A stretch of DNA of 64,000 nucleotides from Mesorhizobium sp. DCY119 (GCF_003590645.1 NZ_CP031834.1:4340501-4404500); one strand, 5' to 3'; shown: positions 28,743-38,442, counted from the first letter of the stretch. Numbers and translations: made by a program. The notes: generated by a model not told the origin, from the letters alone.

Positions 28743-29621
28743 ATGGGTGCGCCGTCAAACTTCATATTGCCCGATGGTAATGTGCAGATTGCGTTCTCAG
28801 GCGGTCGCACGTCCGGGAAGATGTTGCACGACATCATCCAGGCGAACCAACCCTGGCCCGCCGATCGGGTGAAGGTGGTTTTCACTAACACCGGCAAGGA
28901 GCGCAGTGAAACGCTCGATTTTGTGCGTGAGTGCGAAGAGCGATGGGGGGTTCCCATCGTCTGGCTTGAATATCGCCTGCGCTGGACTGGCGCGCCGCAC
29001 GACCCGAAGAACAAGATTTTCGATACGGGAGCGCACAGCTTTGAGGTTGTTTCCTATGAGACGGCTAGCAGGAATGGCGAGCCGTTCGAACAGATCATCG
29101 AATACTTCGGGTTCCTGCCGAACCGGGTTGCAGATTTCTGTTCTCACAACCTGAAGAGCCGTACTGCAAGGCGCTACTGTGTGGCGTCAGGTTGGAAACA
29201 CTGGACAACCGCGATAGGCATCCGTGCCGACGAGCCAAAGCGCATCCTGAAGAAGCAGCCAAAGGAGCGCTACCGCGTTTGGTATCCGCTCAATGAGGCT
29301 GGCGACACCAAACACGATGTCTCCCTCTTCTGGCTCTTCCAGCCCTTCGATCTCGAATTACTGAACATCGACGGCGTGACCCCAACCGGCAATTGCGACG
29401 GCTGCTTTAAGAAGTCCGAGCGGAAGCGTGCCGAGTTTGCTCGCAGCGAGTGGCACCACGCCGAATGGTGGTCCGCTCAGGAACGGAAATACGGCGGAAC
29501 CTTCGACAAAACTACGTCATGGGACCAACTGCACGAGTACATCAGCAAACAAGGCGACTGGCTTTTCGGGGACAACGACGCCCTCTGTCAGCGCGACGGC
29601 GGGGAGTGCGCACCATGGTAA
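28743..29621 (+). CDS. PAPS-reductase/PP-loop family protein, 292 aa
   Basis: N-terminal PP-loop AFSGGRTSGKML (about residues 17-28) binds a nucleotide. It resembles phage phosphoadenosine-phosphosulfate reductase-like proteins, with VVFTNTGKERSETLDFVREC and DFCSHNLKSR, followed by the C-terminal Cys pair in TGNCDGCFKKS. Phage members are unlikely to act in sulfate assimilation and may modify nucleotides or nucleic acid; that is inference. It starts right after the upstream stop (TAG ATG). Confidence 0.85.
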   Translation: MGAPSNFILPDGNVQIAFSGGRTSGKMLHDIIQANQPWPADRVKVVFTNTGKERSETLDFVRECEERWGVPIVWLEYRLRWTGAPHDPKNKIFDTGAHSFEVVSYETASRNGEPFEQIIEYFGFLPNRVADFCSHNLKSRTARRYCVASGWKHWTTAIGIRADEPKRILKKQPKERYRVWYPLNEAGDTKHDVSLFWLFQPFDLELLNIDGVTPTGNCDGCFKKSERKRAEFARSEWHHAEWWSAQERKYGGTFDKTTSWDQLHEYISKQGDWLFGDNDALCQRDGGECAPW

Positions 29622-29992
29622 TAGCAACAGAAGCACCAACCGTCTGCTTTGACATTTTCATTGCAGGCGACTTGGCGCAGGCAAAGCAGGTTTGCCGCGA
29701 ATACTGCATGGAAGTTGGCGCTTGCGTCACTGTTGAGCCGGTCGATTACATCTACACGGGCGGCGAGGAAGCAGGCATTCGCGTCGGGTTCATCAACTAC
29801 CCACGCTTCCCGACCGATGCCGAAGCGATATTCGCTAAGGCGTCCGATCTAGCCGGCAGGCTGATGCACCGCCTATGCCAACAATCCTATTCCATCGTCG
29901 GACCCGACAAGACTGTGTGGTTCTCTCGGCGCCCCGAAGACGCATCCCGCACCGCCCTAGCCGGTAGCAAGGAAGGGGATCGGGATGAGTGA
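29615..29992 (+). CDS. Small phage protein, 125 aa
   Basis: MVIATEAPTVCFDIFIAGDL... resembles phage proteins that begin with a VCFDIFIAGD-type strand and contain GIRVGFINYPRFP. No function known. The ATG at 29615 overlaps the PP-loop gene stop; a longer frame from 29450 is a shadow. Confidence 0.72.
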   Translation: MVIATEAPTVCFDIFIAGDLAQAKQVCREYCMEVGACVTVEPVDYIYTGGEEAGIRVGFINYPRFPTDAEAIFAKASDLAGRLMHRLCQQSYSIVGPDKTVWFSRRPEDASRTALAGSKEGDRDE

Positions 29993-30377
29993 TATCTCAA
30001 GGTACAAAATTGAGGGATACGATTGGGCTGCCACACCTTCACACGGTGGGGTTTGGGTTCGTCATTGCGATTACGAAGCCCTCCGCCAGCAGTTGGAGAC
30101 TGCGCGGGCGGAAGGCCGGGATGAGGGGCTGGAGGAAGCGCGGGCAGCCAACCGAAAGCTGCACAGGCGCGCTCAAATTGCCGAAGGCATGAAAGATTCG
30201 CTCTACGGTATCGTGGATGCTTGGGCGCGAGTCATTAGGGGATCAAAGAGAAAGGCCCCGGAAAAGATTTGCTGGGCCAGTTACAAACTAGGCCAGATGT
30301 CCGGCGTAGAGCTGGTCTACTACGACTTGGATAAGCGCTGCAAACGAGCCCTCAAGTCAGGGGAGCGCGGCTCATGA
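29985..30377 (+). CDS. Small phage protein with coiled coil, 130 aa
   Basis: MSDISRYKIEGYDWAATPSH, then DYEALRQQLETARAEGRDEGLEEARAANRKL as a coiled coil, and a basic C-terminus. Overlaps the upstream stop by 8 nt and the next gene by 4. No family recognised. Confidence 0.72.
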   Translation: MSDISRYKIEGYDWAATPSHGGVWVRHCDYEALRQQLETARAEGRDEGLEEARAANRKLHRRAQIAEGMKDSLYGIVDAWARVIRGSKRKAPEKICWASYKLGQMSGVELVYYDLDKRCKRALKSGERGS

Positions 30378-30532
30378 CCACCGACCAAGCCCAATCGGTC
30401 GCCATCTTCCTCATCGTCGCTATCCCGGCTGCGTATTGGCTGCTGCGCTTTAACTATCGCACCTGGCTAGAGCCGGTAATGGACCCTGAGCGCGCCAAGG
30501 AACGGGAAGCACGGAAGGAGAAGCGGCTGTGA
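30374..30532 (+). CDS. Small membrane protein, 52 aa
   Basis: MTTDQAQSVAIFLIVAIPAA followed by YWLLRF forms one transmembrane helix, then a highly charged tail (ERAKEREARKEKRL). ATGA overlap upstream, GTGA overlap downstream. Confidence 0.65.
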   Translation: MTTDQAQSVAIFLIVAIPAAYWLLRFNYRTWLEPVMDPERAKEREARKEKRL

Positions 30533-30702
30533 AAGACTTGATTGATCAGATGGAAACTCACGCCGGAGAGTTGCGCAATCATATCGCAAAAATCCGCATC
30601 GACTACCCGGAGGCTGCCGATGCGCGCCGCATGGATCTCCGGCAAGTCTACCGGAAAATCGCTGAGGCTCGCCGCGCCCTCGAAAGCGAGGCTGGCAGGT
30701 GA
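30529..30702 (+). CDS. Small helical phage protein, 57 aa (GTG start)
   Basis: VKDLIDQMETHAGELRNHIA and following residues are predicted almost wholly helical, ending ARRALESEAGR. The GTG overlaps the upstream TGA (GTGA). No family recognised. Confidence 0.6.
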   Translation: MKDLIDQMETHAGELRNHIAKIRIDYPEAADARRMDLRQVYRKIAEARRALESEAGR

Positions 30703-30726
30703 CGTTTTCTTTCAAAGGAGGTCCGA

Positions 30727-31071
30727 ATGACCCCAGCAAATGACAATGGGCTTGGCGTCCCGCCCGGCATCTATTCGGTTGAAGAGGCGTGCGGATGGCT
30801 TAAAATCAGCCGCCAGAGCCTTACAAATCTGACGATCGACCATCCGTATTACGCCAAGAACGGCAATCGAAAACTTTTCAGCCAGTCTCATATCAACAAG
30901 CTCTGGGAGGCGATGCAATGTCAGAACCAAAACTCACCAAGCGTCCTGGAAGCGATAACTGGTACATCCGCGGTACCAACAGCGCAGGCCGACCGGTATT
31001 CCGATCTACTAAAACCAAAGACGAAGCAACTGCCAAGGCGCTCCTCGTCCAATATCAGGCGCGCGTCCTAG
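30727..31071 (+). CDS. Putative excisionase / MerR-type HTH protein, 114 aa
   Basis: Residues 16-60 (YSVEEACGWLKISRQSLTNL ... SQSHINKLWEAM) match a winged-helix excisionase-type HTH, expected just before an integrase. AAAGGAGGT precedes the ATG, a strong ribosome binding site. The frame runs 154 nt into the integrase gene in another frame, so the last 50 residues are unlikely to be conserved. It carries PANDN at residues 3-7. Confidence 0.78.
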   Translation: MTPANDNGLGVPPGIYSVEEACGWLKISRQSLTNLTIDHPYYAKNGNRKLFSQSHINKLWEAMQCQNQNSPSVLEAITGTSAVPTAQADRYSDLLKPKTKQLPRRSSSNIRRAS

Positions 31072-32093
31072 TCGAAAAGGTGCACGGCCCTGTCGCCACG
31101 ACAACGTTTGACGAGGCGGCTCGCGCCTACATTAAAGACGGTGGCGACCAGACATATCTGCTCCGGCAAGACAGGGAGGGGCGGCGACATGGACTCATGC
31201 CCCACTTCGGCGACGCGAAGTTGGCATCCATTACGCAGGACGACCTCGACAAGGCTGCGACTGCGCTATGCCGTCCGGGCGCTAGCCGCGAGACATTGAT
31301 TCGGAACGTCTATACTCCATTCATTGCCGTGTGGAATTTCGCTTCGTCTGAAGTTCGCAAGATGGCCGCGCCAAAGAAATGGCAACGGCCGCGCAAGGCC
31401 AAGGGCACAAACGTTCTTCGGATAGCAGGGACGAAGCGCAGCGGCACAAGGCCGGTCGACTACAATCGAGCGGCGCAATTTGTTGCCAATATGTCGCCGG
31501 CTCCGGCCATGGTGATGACGGCTTTGTTCTTTACCGGCCTTCGACCGATCGAACTTTTCGCGCTTGAATCATCGGAGGTGAATGTCGCCGGCCGCTGGCT
31601 GGTATTGCATAGCACCAAAACCGGAGAGCCGCGCGGCGTGCCAATTCATGAATTTCTGGCGCCTCTCTTCGAATCTCTTTTGAAGCGAGGGGATTTAGAA
31701 AACGACCCTCGGATATTTCGCACTCACAAGGGCGAGGCATACCGTCCGACCGAGGACGGTGGCGGCCAGCTCAAGACGGCTATTATCGGAGCCAGACGCC
31801 GAAGCGGCATACTCGACATAAGCCCCTATACGGCGCGCCACTCCGTTTCCACCGGCTTGGTGATTGCTGGCGTCCATCCGCACATTAAGGACCAGATACT
31901 CGGCCACGCGGCAGACAACATGTCGCGCCACTATACGAACGTTCCGCAAGCGCCACTCATCGAGGCAATCAATAAACTGCCCGTTCCTGACGCCTGGCAG
32001 GCGTTGCCGTGGTGGCAAGATCCCCTGGCTTGGAGTGCAAAGCTAGTCGAGGGAACCGGCGCGAGGAATGACTTGAAGGAGAAGCGGGCCTAG
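30918..32093 (+). CDS. int: Phage tyrosine integrase, 391 aa
   Basis: Site-specific recombinase that inserts the phage. The N-terminal arm- and core-binding region is followed by the catalytic domain: R in FTGLRPIEL, the R-H box in YTARHSVST, H in LGHAADN and nucleophile Tyr in SRHYTNV. Start at 30918 (MSEPKLTKRPGSDNWYIRG), typical of AP2-like/SAM-like phage integrases. The gene points at tRNA-Thr 158 bp downstream. Confidence 0.95.
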   Translation: MSEPKLTKRPGSDNWYIRGTNSAGRPVFRSTKTKDEATAKALLVQYQARVLVEKVHGPVATTTFDEAARAYIKDGGDQTYLLRQDREGRRHGLMPHFGDAKLASITQDDLDKAATALCRPGASRETLIRNVYTPFIAVWNFASSEVRKMAAPKKWQRPRKAKGTNVLRIAGTKRSGTRPVDYNRAAQFVANMSPAPAMVMTALFFTGLRPIELFALESSEVNVAGRWLVLHSTKTGEPRGVPIHEFLAPLFESLLKRGDLENDPRIFRTHKGEAYRPTEDGGGQLKTAIIGARRRSGILDISPYTARHSVSTGLVIAGVHPHIKDQILGHAADNMSRHYTNVPQAPLIEAINKLPVPDAWQALPWWQDPLAWSAKLVEGTGARNDLKEKRA

Positions 32094-32250
32094 CGAATCG
32101 CGAACACAGCATGAACAGAGCCCCTTCTGACTGCACGGAAACTGCACGGAAAAGGACATAAAATCACGATATGTTCCGTGCAGTGGCGCAAAACGGCAGA
32201 AATCTACGACAACACTGTATCGCTTAACTAGTTGATTTTGCTAGGAAAAA
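32094..32250. other. Attachment-site region with integrase arm-type repeats
   Basis: Between int and tRNA-Thr there are two direct copies of CTGCACGGAA (from 32133) and an inverted copy TTCCGTGCAG (near 32174), spaced as arm-binding sites. The crossover core is expected at the tRNA 3' end (32251 to about 32300). Confidence 0.5.
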
Positions 32251-32325
<75 letters not shown>

Positions 32326-32480
32326 TGTCGAATGCGGCGCTTCTGCCACATCAATCCGGCAAGCGCAAGTTATGTGTGAAACTTGTTTGCAGTGTTTTTC
32401 CACGGACACGGCGCGGCCATAATGATAGGTATTTTCGGCTCTCGCGACGATCGAACAGGGGACACGTTCGGGCAATCTTC

Positions 32481-32663
32481 ATGAATTCGAACAAAACTAC
32501 GCAAGTTTCGACGGTAAAGGACGACCGCAAGGCACGCCTGGCGCAGGAATTGCGCGCCAATCTGCAGAAGCGCAAGGCGCAGGCGCGGTCGCGCCGGACC
32601 GGCGAGGAAGATGCAAGGCCCGACGGAATCGCCGCGGCGCAGACGCATGACGAGGAAAACTAG
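32481..32663 (+). CDS. Conserved small rhizobial protein, 60 aa
   Basis: MNSNKTTQVSTVKDDRKARL then a Lys/Arg/Gln-rich helix and acidic end. Similar short basic proteins precede murA in related genomes; function unknown. The start at 32481 is preferred over upstream frames that read through the tRNA. Confidence 0.7.
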   Translation: MNSNKTTQVSTVKDDRKARLAQELRANLQKRKAQARSRRTGEEDARPDGIAAAQTHDEEN

Positions 32664-32791
32664 CTGATTCATGAGTGGGCTTTCGGCGACACGACCGAAA
32701 TCCTATTTCTTGAACGGCATTTCACGATGGTCTAGACGGACCGCAAGGATAAACGGACAAAACTGGGAAACATCCCGGAGAAATGATTCTC

Positions 32792-34081
32792 ATGGATCGC
32801 ATAAGAATAGTCGGCGGCAATCATCTGGAAGGCCGCATCCCGATTTCCGGCGCCAAGAACGCCGCCCTGCCGCTGATGATTGCGTCGCTTTTGACTGACG
32901 ACACGCTGACGCTGGAAAATGTGCCGCATCTGGCCGATGTCGAGCAGCTCATCCGCATTCTCGGCAATCACGGCGTCGACTATTCGGTCAACGGCCGCCG
33001 CGAAAGCCAGAATGAAGGCTATTCGCGCACTATCAATTTCACCGCCCGCAACATTGTCGACACCACCGCTCCCTACGAGCTGGTTTCCAAGATGCGCGCC
33101 AGCTTCTGGGTGATCGGGCCGCTGCTTGCCCGCATGGGCGAGGCCAAGGTTTCGCTGCCGGGCGGCTGCGCCATCGGCACGCGTCCGGTCGACCTGTTCA
33201 TCGAGGGCCTGCAGGCGCTGGGCGCCGATATCGATGTCGACAGCGGCTACATCCTCTCCAAGGCCAAGAACCGGCTCCGGGGCAACCGCTACGTCTTCCC
33301 GAAGGTTTCCGTCGGCGCAACGCATGTGCTGATGATGGCAGCAACGCTGGCGCGCGGTGAAACCGTGCTGGAAAACGCCGCCCGCGAGCCGGAAGTCGTC
33401 AACCTTGCCGAATGCCTCATCGCCATGGGCGCCAAGATCGACGGTGCCGGCACCTCGACCATCACCATCGAAGGCGTCGATGCGCTGTCCGGTGCGCGTC
33501 ACCGTGTCATCCCCGACCGCATCGAAACCGGCACCTATGCCATGGCGGTTGCCATGGCTGGCGGCGACGTGCTGCTGGAAGGTGCGCGCGCCGACCTGCT
33601 GCAAGGCGCGCTCGACGTGCTCGCGCAGACCGGCACCGAGATCATTCCGGTCAATTCCGGCATTCGCGTTCGCCGCAACGGCTCAGGCATCTCGCCGGTC
33701 GACGTGACGACCGAGCCTTTCCCCGGCTTCCCGACCGATCTCCAGGCGCAGTTCATGGGCCTGATGACCATGGCCAAGGGCAAATCCCGCATTACCGAGA
33801 CGATCTTCGAGAACCGCTTCATGCATGTGCAGGAGCTTGCCCGCCTCGGCGCGCACATCACGCTTGCCGGCCAGACCGCCATCGTGGAGGGCGTTTCCAA
33901 GCTCAAGGGCGCGCCGGTGATGGCGACGGACCTGCGCGCTTCGGTGTCGCTGGTCATCGCCGGGCTGGCTGCCGAAGGCGAAACCGTGGTCAACCGCGTC
34001 TATCACCTCGATCGCGGTTTCGAGCGGCTTGAAGAGAAGCTTTCCGGCTGTGGTGCGACCATCGAGCGCCTGTCTTCGTAG
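32792..34081 (+). CDS. murA: UDP-N-acetylglucosamine 1-carboxyvinyltransferase
   Basis: First committed cytoplasmic step of peptidoglycan synthesis: transfers enolpyruvate from PEP to UDP-GlcNAc. It shows KNAALPLM at the N-terminus and the loop [13 protein letters not shown] with the active-site Cys that fosfomycin alkylates. Full length (429 aa from MDRIRIVGG; an upstream ATG at 32783 adds three residues). It begins the conserved cluster murA-DUF2948-hisD-UPF0262. Confidence 0.97.
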   Translation: MDRIRIVGGNHLEGRIPISGAKNAALPLMIASLLTDDTLTLENVPHLADVEQLIRILGNHGVDYSVNGRRESQNEGYSRTINFTARNIVDTTAPYELVSKMRASFWVIGPLLARMGEAKVSLPGGCAIGTRPVDLFIEGLQALGADIDVDSGYILSKAKNRLRGNRYVFPKVSVGATHVLMMAATLARGETVLENAAREPEVVNLAECLIAMGAKIDGAGTSTITIEGVDALSGARHRVIPDRIETGTYAMAVAMAGGDVLLEGARADLLQGALDVLAQTGTEIIPVNSGIRVRRNGSGISPVDVTTEPFPGFPTDLQAQFMGLMTMAKGKSRITETIFENRFMHVQELARLGAHITLAGQTAIVEGVSKLKGAPVMATDLRASVSLVIAGLAAEGETVVNRVYHLDRGFERLEEKLSGCGATIERLSS

Positions 34082-34175
34082 GAACTGCTCCGCGCCGGCT
34101 GGCGTTTCGGTTGCGTGCTTTGCCAAGACCGCATAACACAAGGCCAGAAACCTTCGCACAGGCGCCGGCGCGGAT

Positions 34176-34610
34176 ATGGACCAGCTTAAACTCGTCGCAC
34201 TCGACGAACAGGATTTGAAGATCGTCTCGGCGCATGTCCAGGACGCCGTCATGAAGGTCGGCGACCTGGATTTTTCCGCGTCGGCCAAGCGCTTCATCAT
34301 GAGCGTCAACCGTTTCGCCTGGGAAACCAGGACCGGCTTCTTCCGTCCGCATTATGAGCGCCGCAAGAGCGTGCTGGATTTCAACCGCGTGCTCGGCGTC
34401 AGGGCAACCGGCATCGACCGTGAAAAGCCCGAGGACGTTCTCTCTCTCCTGGCGATACAATTTCACGAAAGAGACGCACCTGCTGGCGCCATCGAACTGA
34501 TTTTCGCCGGCGGCGGCGCAATCGCGCTGCAGGTCGAGTGCATCGAAGCGCGCCTGGCCGATCTGGGCGCTGCCTGGGAAGCAAGTTCCCGCCCCATACA
34601 CAAAGCATGA
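34176..34610 (+). CDS. DUF2948 family protein, 144 aa
   Basis: MDQLKLVALDEQDLKIVSAH and RFAWE match the alphaproteobacterial DUF2948 family that sits between murA and hisD. Function unknown. It ends 16 bp before hisD and is probably co-transcribed with it. Confidence 0.92.
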   Translation: MDQLKLVALDEQDLKIVSAHVQDAVMKVGDLDFSASAKRFIMSVNRFAWETRTGFFRPHYERRKSVLDFNRVLGVRATGIDREKPEDVLSLLAIQFHERDAPAGAIELIFAGGGAIALQVECIEARLADLGAAWEASSRPIHKA

Positions 34611-34626
34611 CGAGTTCTCATAAAAA

Positions 34627-35925
34627 ATGGCAATTACGCTCAACACATCCGATGCCGATTTCGAGACGCGCTTTGCGGCGTTTCTGACGACCAAGCGTGA
34701 AGCTTCGCCGGATGTGGATGCAGTGGTGCGGACCATCATTGCCGATGTGCGCGCACGCGGCGACGCCGTGCTCAAGGAATTGACGCTGAAGTTCGACCGT
34801 GCCGATCTGGACAAGCTCGGCATCGCCGTGTCGAAGGAAGATATCGCGCAGGCCTATCGCGATGCCAACCCAGCGACCGTGGAAGCACTGAAATTCGCCC
34901 GCGACCGCATCCGCTCGCACCATCAGCGCCAGCGTCCGCAGGACGACCGCTACGTCGACCCGATCGGCGTCGAACTCGGCTCCCGCTGGACCGCCGTCGA
35001 GGCCGTCGGCCTCTATGTGCCGGGCGGCACCGCAAGCTACCCCAGCTCGGTGCTGATGAATGCGGTTCCGGCTGTCGTTGCCGGCGTCGAGCGCATCGTC
35101 ATGGTCGTGCCGGCCACGGGCGGCAGCATCAATCCGCTGGTTCTGGTGGCGGCCGATATTGCCGGCGTCAGCGAAATCTATCGTATCGGCGGCGCGCAGG
35201 CCGTCGCTGCCCTTGCCTATGGCACCGAAACGATCGCGCCGGTGGCCAAGATCGTCGGGCCGGGCAATGCCTATGTCGCGGCGGCCAAGCGGCAGGTGTT
35301 CGGCACCGTCGGCATCGACATGATCGCCGGCCCATCGGAAGTGCTGGTCGTCGCCGACGCGGACAATGATCCTGACTGGATCGCCGCCGACCTTCTGGCA
35401 CAGGCCGAGCACGACGAATCGGCACAGTCGATCCTGATCACCGACGACGCCGGTTTCGGCAAGGCAGTCGAGGCAGCCGTCGAACGCCAGCTCAAGTCGC
35501 TCTCGCGGGCGGAAACCGCAGCCGCAAGCTGGCGCGATTTCGGCGCGGTGATCCTGGTGAAGGATATCGACCAGGCGATCCCGCTGGCCAACCGTATCGC
35601 TGCCGAGCATCTCGAACTCGCCGTCGCCGACCCTGAAGCGCTGCTGCCCAAAATCCGCAATGCCGGCGCGATCTTCATCGGGCGCCATACGCCCGAAGTC
35701 ATCGGCGACTATGTCGGCGGCTCGAACCATGTGCTGCCGACGGCGCGGTCCGCACGGTTTTCCTCCGGGCTTTCAGTGCTGGATTTCATGAAGCGCACGT
35801 CGCTGCTGAAGTTAGGGCCGGACCAGTTGCGCGCGCTTGCGCCGGCGGCGATCGCTCTCGCCACGGCCGAAGGGCTCGACGCGCATGGCCGCTCCGTCGC
35901 CATCAGATTGAACCTGCAAGAGTGA
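34627..35925 (+). CDS. hisD: Histidinol dehydrogenase
   Basis: Last two oxidations of histidine synthesis (histidinol to histidine), zinc enzyme. The family pattern is clear: YVPGGTASYPSSVLMNAVPA, AGVSEIYRIGGAQAVAALAYG, GPGNAYVAAAKR, IDMIAGPSEVLVVAD, QAEHDESAQS and EHLELAV. Usual length (432 aa). It is followed 3 bp later by UPF0262. Confidence 0.97.
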   Translation: MAITLNTSDADFETRFAAFLTTKREASPDVDAVVRTIIADVRARGDAVLKELTLKFDRADLDKLGIAVSKEDIAQAYRDANPATVEALKFARDRIRSHHQRQRPQDDRYVDPIGVELGSRWTAVEAVGLYVPGGTASYPSSVLMNAVPAVVAGVERIVMVVPATGGSINPLVLVAADIAGVSEIYRIGGAQAVAALAYGTETIAPVAKIVGPGNAYVAAAKRQVFGTVGIDMIAGPSEVLVVADADNDPDWIAADLLAQAEHDESAQSILITDDAGFGKAVEAAVERQLKSLSRAETAAASWRDFGAVILVKDIDQAIPLANRIAAEHLELAVADPEALLPKIRNAGAIFIGRHTPEVIGDYVGGSNHVLPTARSARFSSGLSVLDFMKRTSLLKLGPDQLRALAPAAIALATAEGLDAHGRSVAIRLNLQE

Positions 35926-35928
35926 GGG

Positions 35929-36414
35929 ATGGACGACGTCACCCGCCAACGCTCCAGACTGATCGACGTCGCGCTTGACGAATCGATCGGCCGTTCGACG
36001 CCCGACATCGAGCACGAGCGGGCGGTGGCGATTTTCGACCTCATCGAGGAAAACAGCTTTCAGCCGGCCAATGACGAGGGCAACGGACCCTACAAGCTGA
36101 AGCTCTCGATGATCGATTCCCGGCTGGTCTTTGCCATCACGCATGAAGACGACAGCCCGGTGATGACCCATATCCTGTCGCTGACGCCGTTCCGCCGCAT
36201 CGTCAAAGATTATTTCATGGTCTGTGAGAGCTATTACGAGGCCATCCGCACTTCCACGCCGAGCCAGATCGAGGCGATCGACATGGGCCGCAGGGGACTT
36301 CACAACGAAGGCTCGCAGACGCTGATGGACCGGCTTGCCGGCAAGATAGACATCGACTTCGACACGGCGCGCCGCGTCTTCACGCTCGTCTGCGTATTGC
36401 ACTGGCGGGGTTAG
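35929..36414 (+). CDS. UPF0262 family protein, 161 aa
   Basis: Conserved alphaproteobacterial protein located after his[21 protein letters not shown] and [15 protein letters not shown] are characteristic. Function unknown. Same operon as hisD (3 bp gap). Confidence 0.93.
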   Translation: MDDVTRQRSRLIDVALDESIGRSTPDIEHERAVAIFDLIEENSFQPANDEGNGPYKLKLSMIDSRLVFAITHEDDSPVMTHILSLTPFRRIVKDYFMVCESYYEAIRTSTPSQIEAIDMGRRGLHNEGSQTLMDRLAGKIDIDFDTARRVFTLVCVLHWRG

Positions 36415-36455
36415 TCCTGGCTGAACCGACGCCCCCTCCCCGATCCATCCTGTTC

Positions 36456-36851
36456 ATGTGCGGCATGAACGTCGTGCGCTCTCCCATGGCCGAGCTTCTG
36501 GCCCGAAAGGTGCTGCCGGCTACGACCTTCGTCGCCTCGGCAGGCGTGCGCACGGGCGAGCGCGACCCTTTCGTCGATGCCGTACTTGCCGAAGACGGGC
36601 TGTCGCTGAACGATCGCCAGCCGCGTTCGCTGGACGAGCTGGAAGACGATTATTTCGACCTGATCGTGACGCTGGCGCCGGAAGCACACCACGCAGCACT
36701 GGAACTCACGCGCTCCATGGCCGTCGATGTCGAATACTGGCCGACAGCCGACCCGACCACGGCGACCGGCACGCGCGAGCAGATCATGGCCGCCTACCGC
36801 GATGTGCGCGAGCGGCTGAAAGCCAGAATCGCCCAGCGTTTCCTTCCGTGA
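36456..36851 (+). CDS. Low-molecular-weight phosphotyrosine-phosphatase-like protein; true start probably upstream
   Basis: The phosphate-binding loop CGMNVVRS (Cx5R-S) marks an LMW-PTP/arsenate-reductase fold; the general-acid region is near EYWPTADPT. With the first ATG (36456) the catalytic Cys is residue 2 and the first strand is missing, but the frame stays open upstream (AEPTPPPRSILF), so a non-ATG start near 36418-36424 (CTG GCT) is likely. It overlaps or abuts the UPF0262 stop. Confidence 0.85.
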   Translation: MCGMNVVRSPMAELLARKVLPATTFVASAGVRTGERDPFVDAVLAEDGLSLNDRQPRSLDELEDDYFDLIVTLAPEAHHAALELTRSMAVDVEYWPTADPTTATGTREQIMAAYRDVRERLKARIAQRFLP

Positions 36852-36963
36852 AGGCCACTGGGCCTACGTCGATTAAGCGTGTTCACAAAGAGCATATAAT
36901 CATATAGGTTCCGCCGAAATTCCGGCCGGCGTGCCGAAATACAATCCAGACCAAAGGTAAAGA

Positions 36964-37182
36964 ATGCCGAAGGAAGAAGTCCTCGAGTTTCCGGGCACGG
37001 TAACAGAACTGCTGCCGAACGCGATGTTTCGCGTCAAGCTCGAAAACGAACACGAAATCATTGCCCACACGGCCGGCCGCATGCGCAAGAACCGCATCCG
37101 CGTGCTGACGGGCGACAAGGTCCTCGTCGAAATGACGCCATATGACCTGACCAAGGGCCGCATCACCTACCGTTTCAAGTAA
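36964..37182 (+). CDS. infA: Translation initiation factor IF-1
   Basis: 72 aa, single OB fold: [20 protein letters not shown] and [20 protein letters not shown] with the usual end [10 protein letters not shown]. Full length and start unambiguous. Confidence 0.98.
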   Translation: MPKEEVLEFPGTVTELLPNAMFRVKLENEHEIIAHTAGRMRKNRIRVLTGDKVLVEMTPYDLTKGRITYRFK

Positions 37183-37221
37183 GCGGTTCGCGAGTCGCGT
37201 TTTCCAACCGACGGGAATTAG

Positions 37222-37851
37222 ATGAGCGCTTTCCAGAAGCTTGTGCTTGCCTCGGCTTCGCCGCGCCGGATCGAGCTTCTGCAGCAGGCGGGCCTCGAGC
37301 CCGACCGGCTGCTGCCGGCCGATGTCGACGAGACGCCGCTGCGCGCCGAGCATCCGCGCTCGCTGGCCAAGCGCCTGTCCAAGGCCAAGGCGGAGAAGGC
37401 GCTCGAATCGCTGAAGACCGAACCTGACTTTGCCGGCGCTTTCATCCTGGCCGCCGATACCGTCGTTGCCGTCGGGCGGCGGATCCTGCCCAAGGCGGAA
37501 CTGATCGACGAGGCTTCGAACTGCCTCAAGCTTCTTTCCGGTCGCTCGCACCGCGTCTATTCCGGTGTCTGCCTGATCACGCCGGACGGCAAGCTGCGCC
37601 AGCGGCTGGTGGAAACACGCGTGCGCTTCAAGCGGCTGGGTCGCGAGGAACTGGAAAGCTATCTCGCTTCGGGCGAATGGCGCGGCAAGGCCGGCGGTTA
37701 TGCCGTGCAGGGACTGGCCGGCACCTTCGTCGTCAAGCTCGTCGGCTCCTACACCAATGTCGTCGGCCTGCCGCTCTACGAGACGGTCGGCCTGCTGACT
37801 GCGGAAGGCTTCAAGGTGCATTTCAACTGGCTGTCGGGAGCGCGGGCATGA
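37222..37851 (+). CDS. maf: Maf-like nucleoside triphosphate pyrophosphatase
   Basis: House-cleaning nucleotide pyrophosphatase. [12 protein letters not shown] at the N-terminus, [15 protein letters not shown] in the middle and [16 protein letters not shown] near the C-terminus define the family. 209 aa, normal length. It overlaps yacG by 4 bp (ATGA). Confidence 0.95.
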   Translation: MSAFQKLVLASASPRRIELLQQAGLEPDRLLPADVDETPLRAEHPRSLAKRLSKAKAEKALESLKTEPDFAGAFILAADTVVAVGRRILPKAELIDEASNCLKLLSGRSHRVYSGVCLITPDGKLRQRLVETRVRFKRLGREELESYLASGEWRGKAGGYAVQGLAGTFVVKLVGSYTNVVGLPLYETVGLLTAEGFKVHFNWLSGARA

Positions 37852-38051
37852 GTGCCGACGCCCCAGGCAACGTCACGCCGCTGCGCCCGAAGCGGCCCTG
37901 CCCCGAATGCGGCAAGCCATCTGCGCGCGAAACCTACCCGTTCTGCTCGACGCGGTGCAAGAATGTCGATCTCAACCGCTGGCTTTCCGGCAGCTATGCC
38001 ATTCCGGTTCGCGACGACGAGGAAGAGCAAGGCGACGACCCCGCGAATTAG
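37848..38051 (+). CDS. yacG: DNA gyrase inhibitor YacG
   Basis: 67 aa; four-Cys zinc knuckle CPECGK ... [19 protein letters not shown] typical of YacG, with an acidic C-terminus. Start ATG 37848 overlaps the maf stop. Confidence 0.95.
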   Translation: MSADAPGNVTPLRPKRPCPECGKPSARETYPFCSTRCKNVDLNRWLSGSYAIPVRDDEEEQGDDPAN

Positions 38052-38206
38052 AGCATGATCCCGAAAAGTTGCAGACTTTTCGGACAAGATCATGGCTCAA
38101 AATCAATACCCTAGAGTGCGATGACGATTCAAGGAAGCGTCACCGCACTCTAGGGTTTGACCGTGATCTTTTGCGAAAACCGGTCACCACTTTTCGGGAT
38201 CACGGA
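38050..38206. repeat. Intergenic palindromic repeat, about 155 bp
   Basis: Ends are inverted (GATCCCGAAAAGT at the left, ACTTTTCGGGATC at the right), and an internal 13-bp perfect inverted repeat ACCCTAGAGTGCG / CGCACTCTAGGGT encloses the centre. The form matches dispersed palindromic repeats common in rhizobial and Brucella-like chromosomes. It starts at the yacG stop, so it could fold in the 3' end of that transcript. Confidence 0.8.
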
Positions 38207-38366
38207 CTGACGCCGGCTGACTTTCCAGCGGCTTTCGTTCTTTCTTGTCGCAATCGGCTTTCAGGCGCTGGACAGCCAGAAATCTCGTGCTATAACCCAC
38301 CCGCTTTCCAGGGGTTGCCAAGCCCCCGCAAAGTGGGGAACCGGCTCAAACCGGGTTCCACAATAG

Positions 38367-38442
38367 GCCCAGATAGCTCAGCTGGTAGAGCAGCGGATTG
38401 AAAATCCGCGTGTCCGTGGTTCGAATCCGCGTCTGGGCACCA
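38367..38442 (+). tRNA. tRNA-Phe (anticodon GAA)
   Basis: Full cloverleaf: acceptor GCCCAGA/TCTGGGC, D arm GCTCAGCTGGTAGAGC, anticodon stem GCGGA/TCCGC with loop TTGAAAA (GAA), T arm GTTCGAATC, and encoded CCA. Confidence 0.97.

Noticed and set aside
33412-34032. Arg/His-rich frame inside murA
   Set aside because: Composition typical of a shifted frame of a GC-rich gene; murA is complete and in frame.
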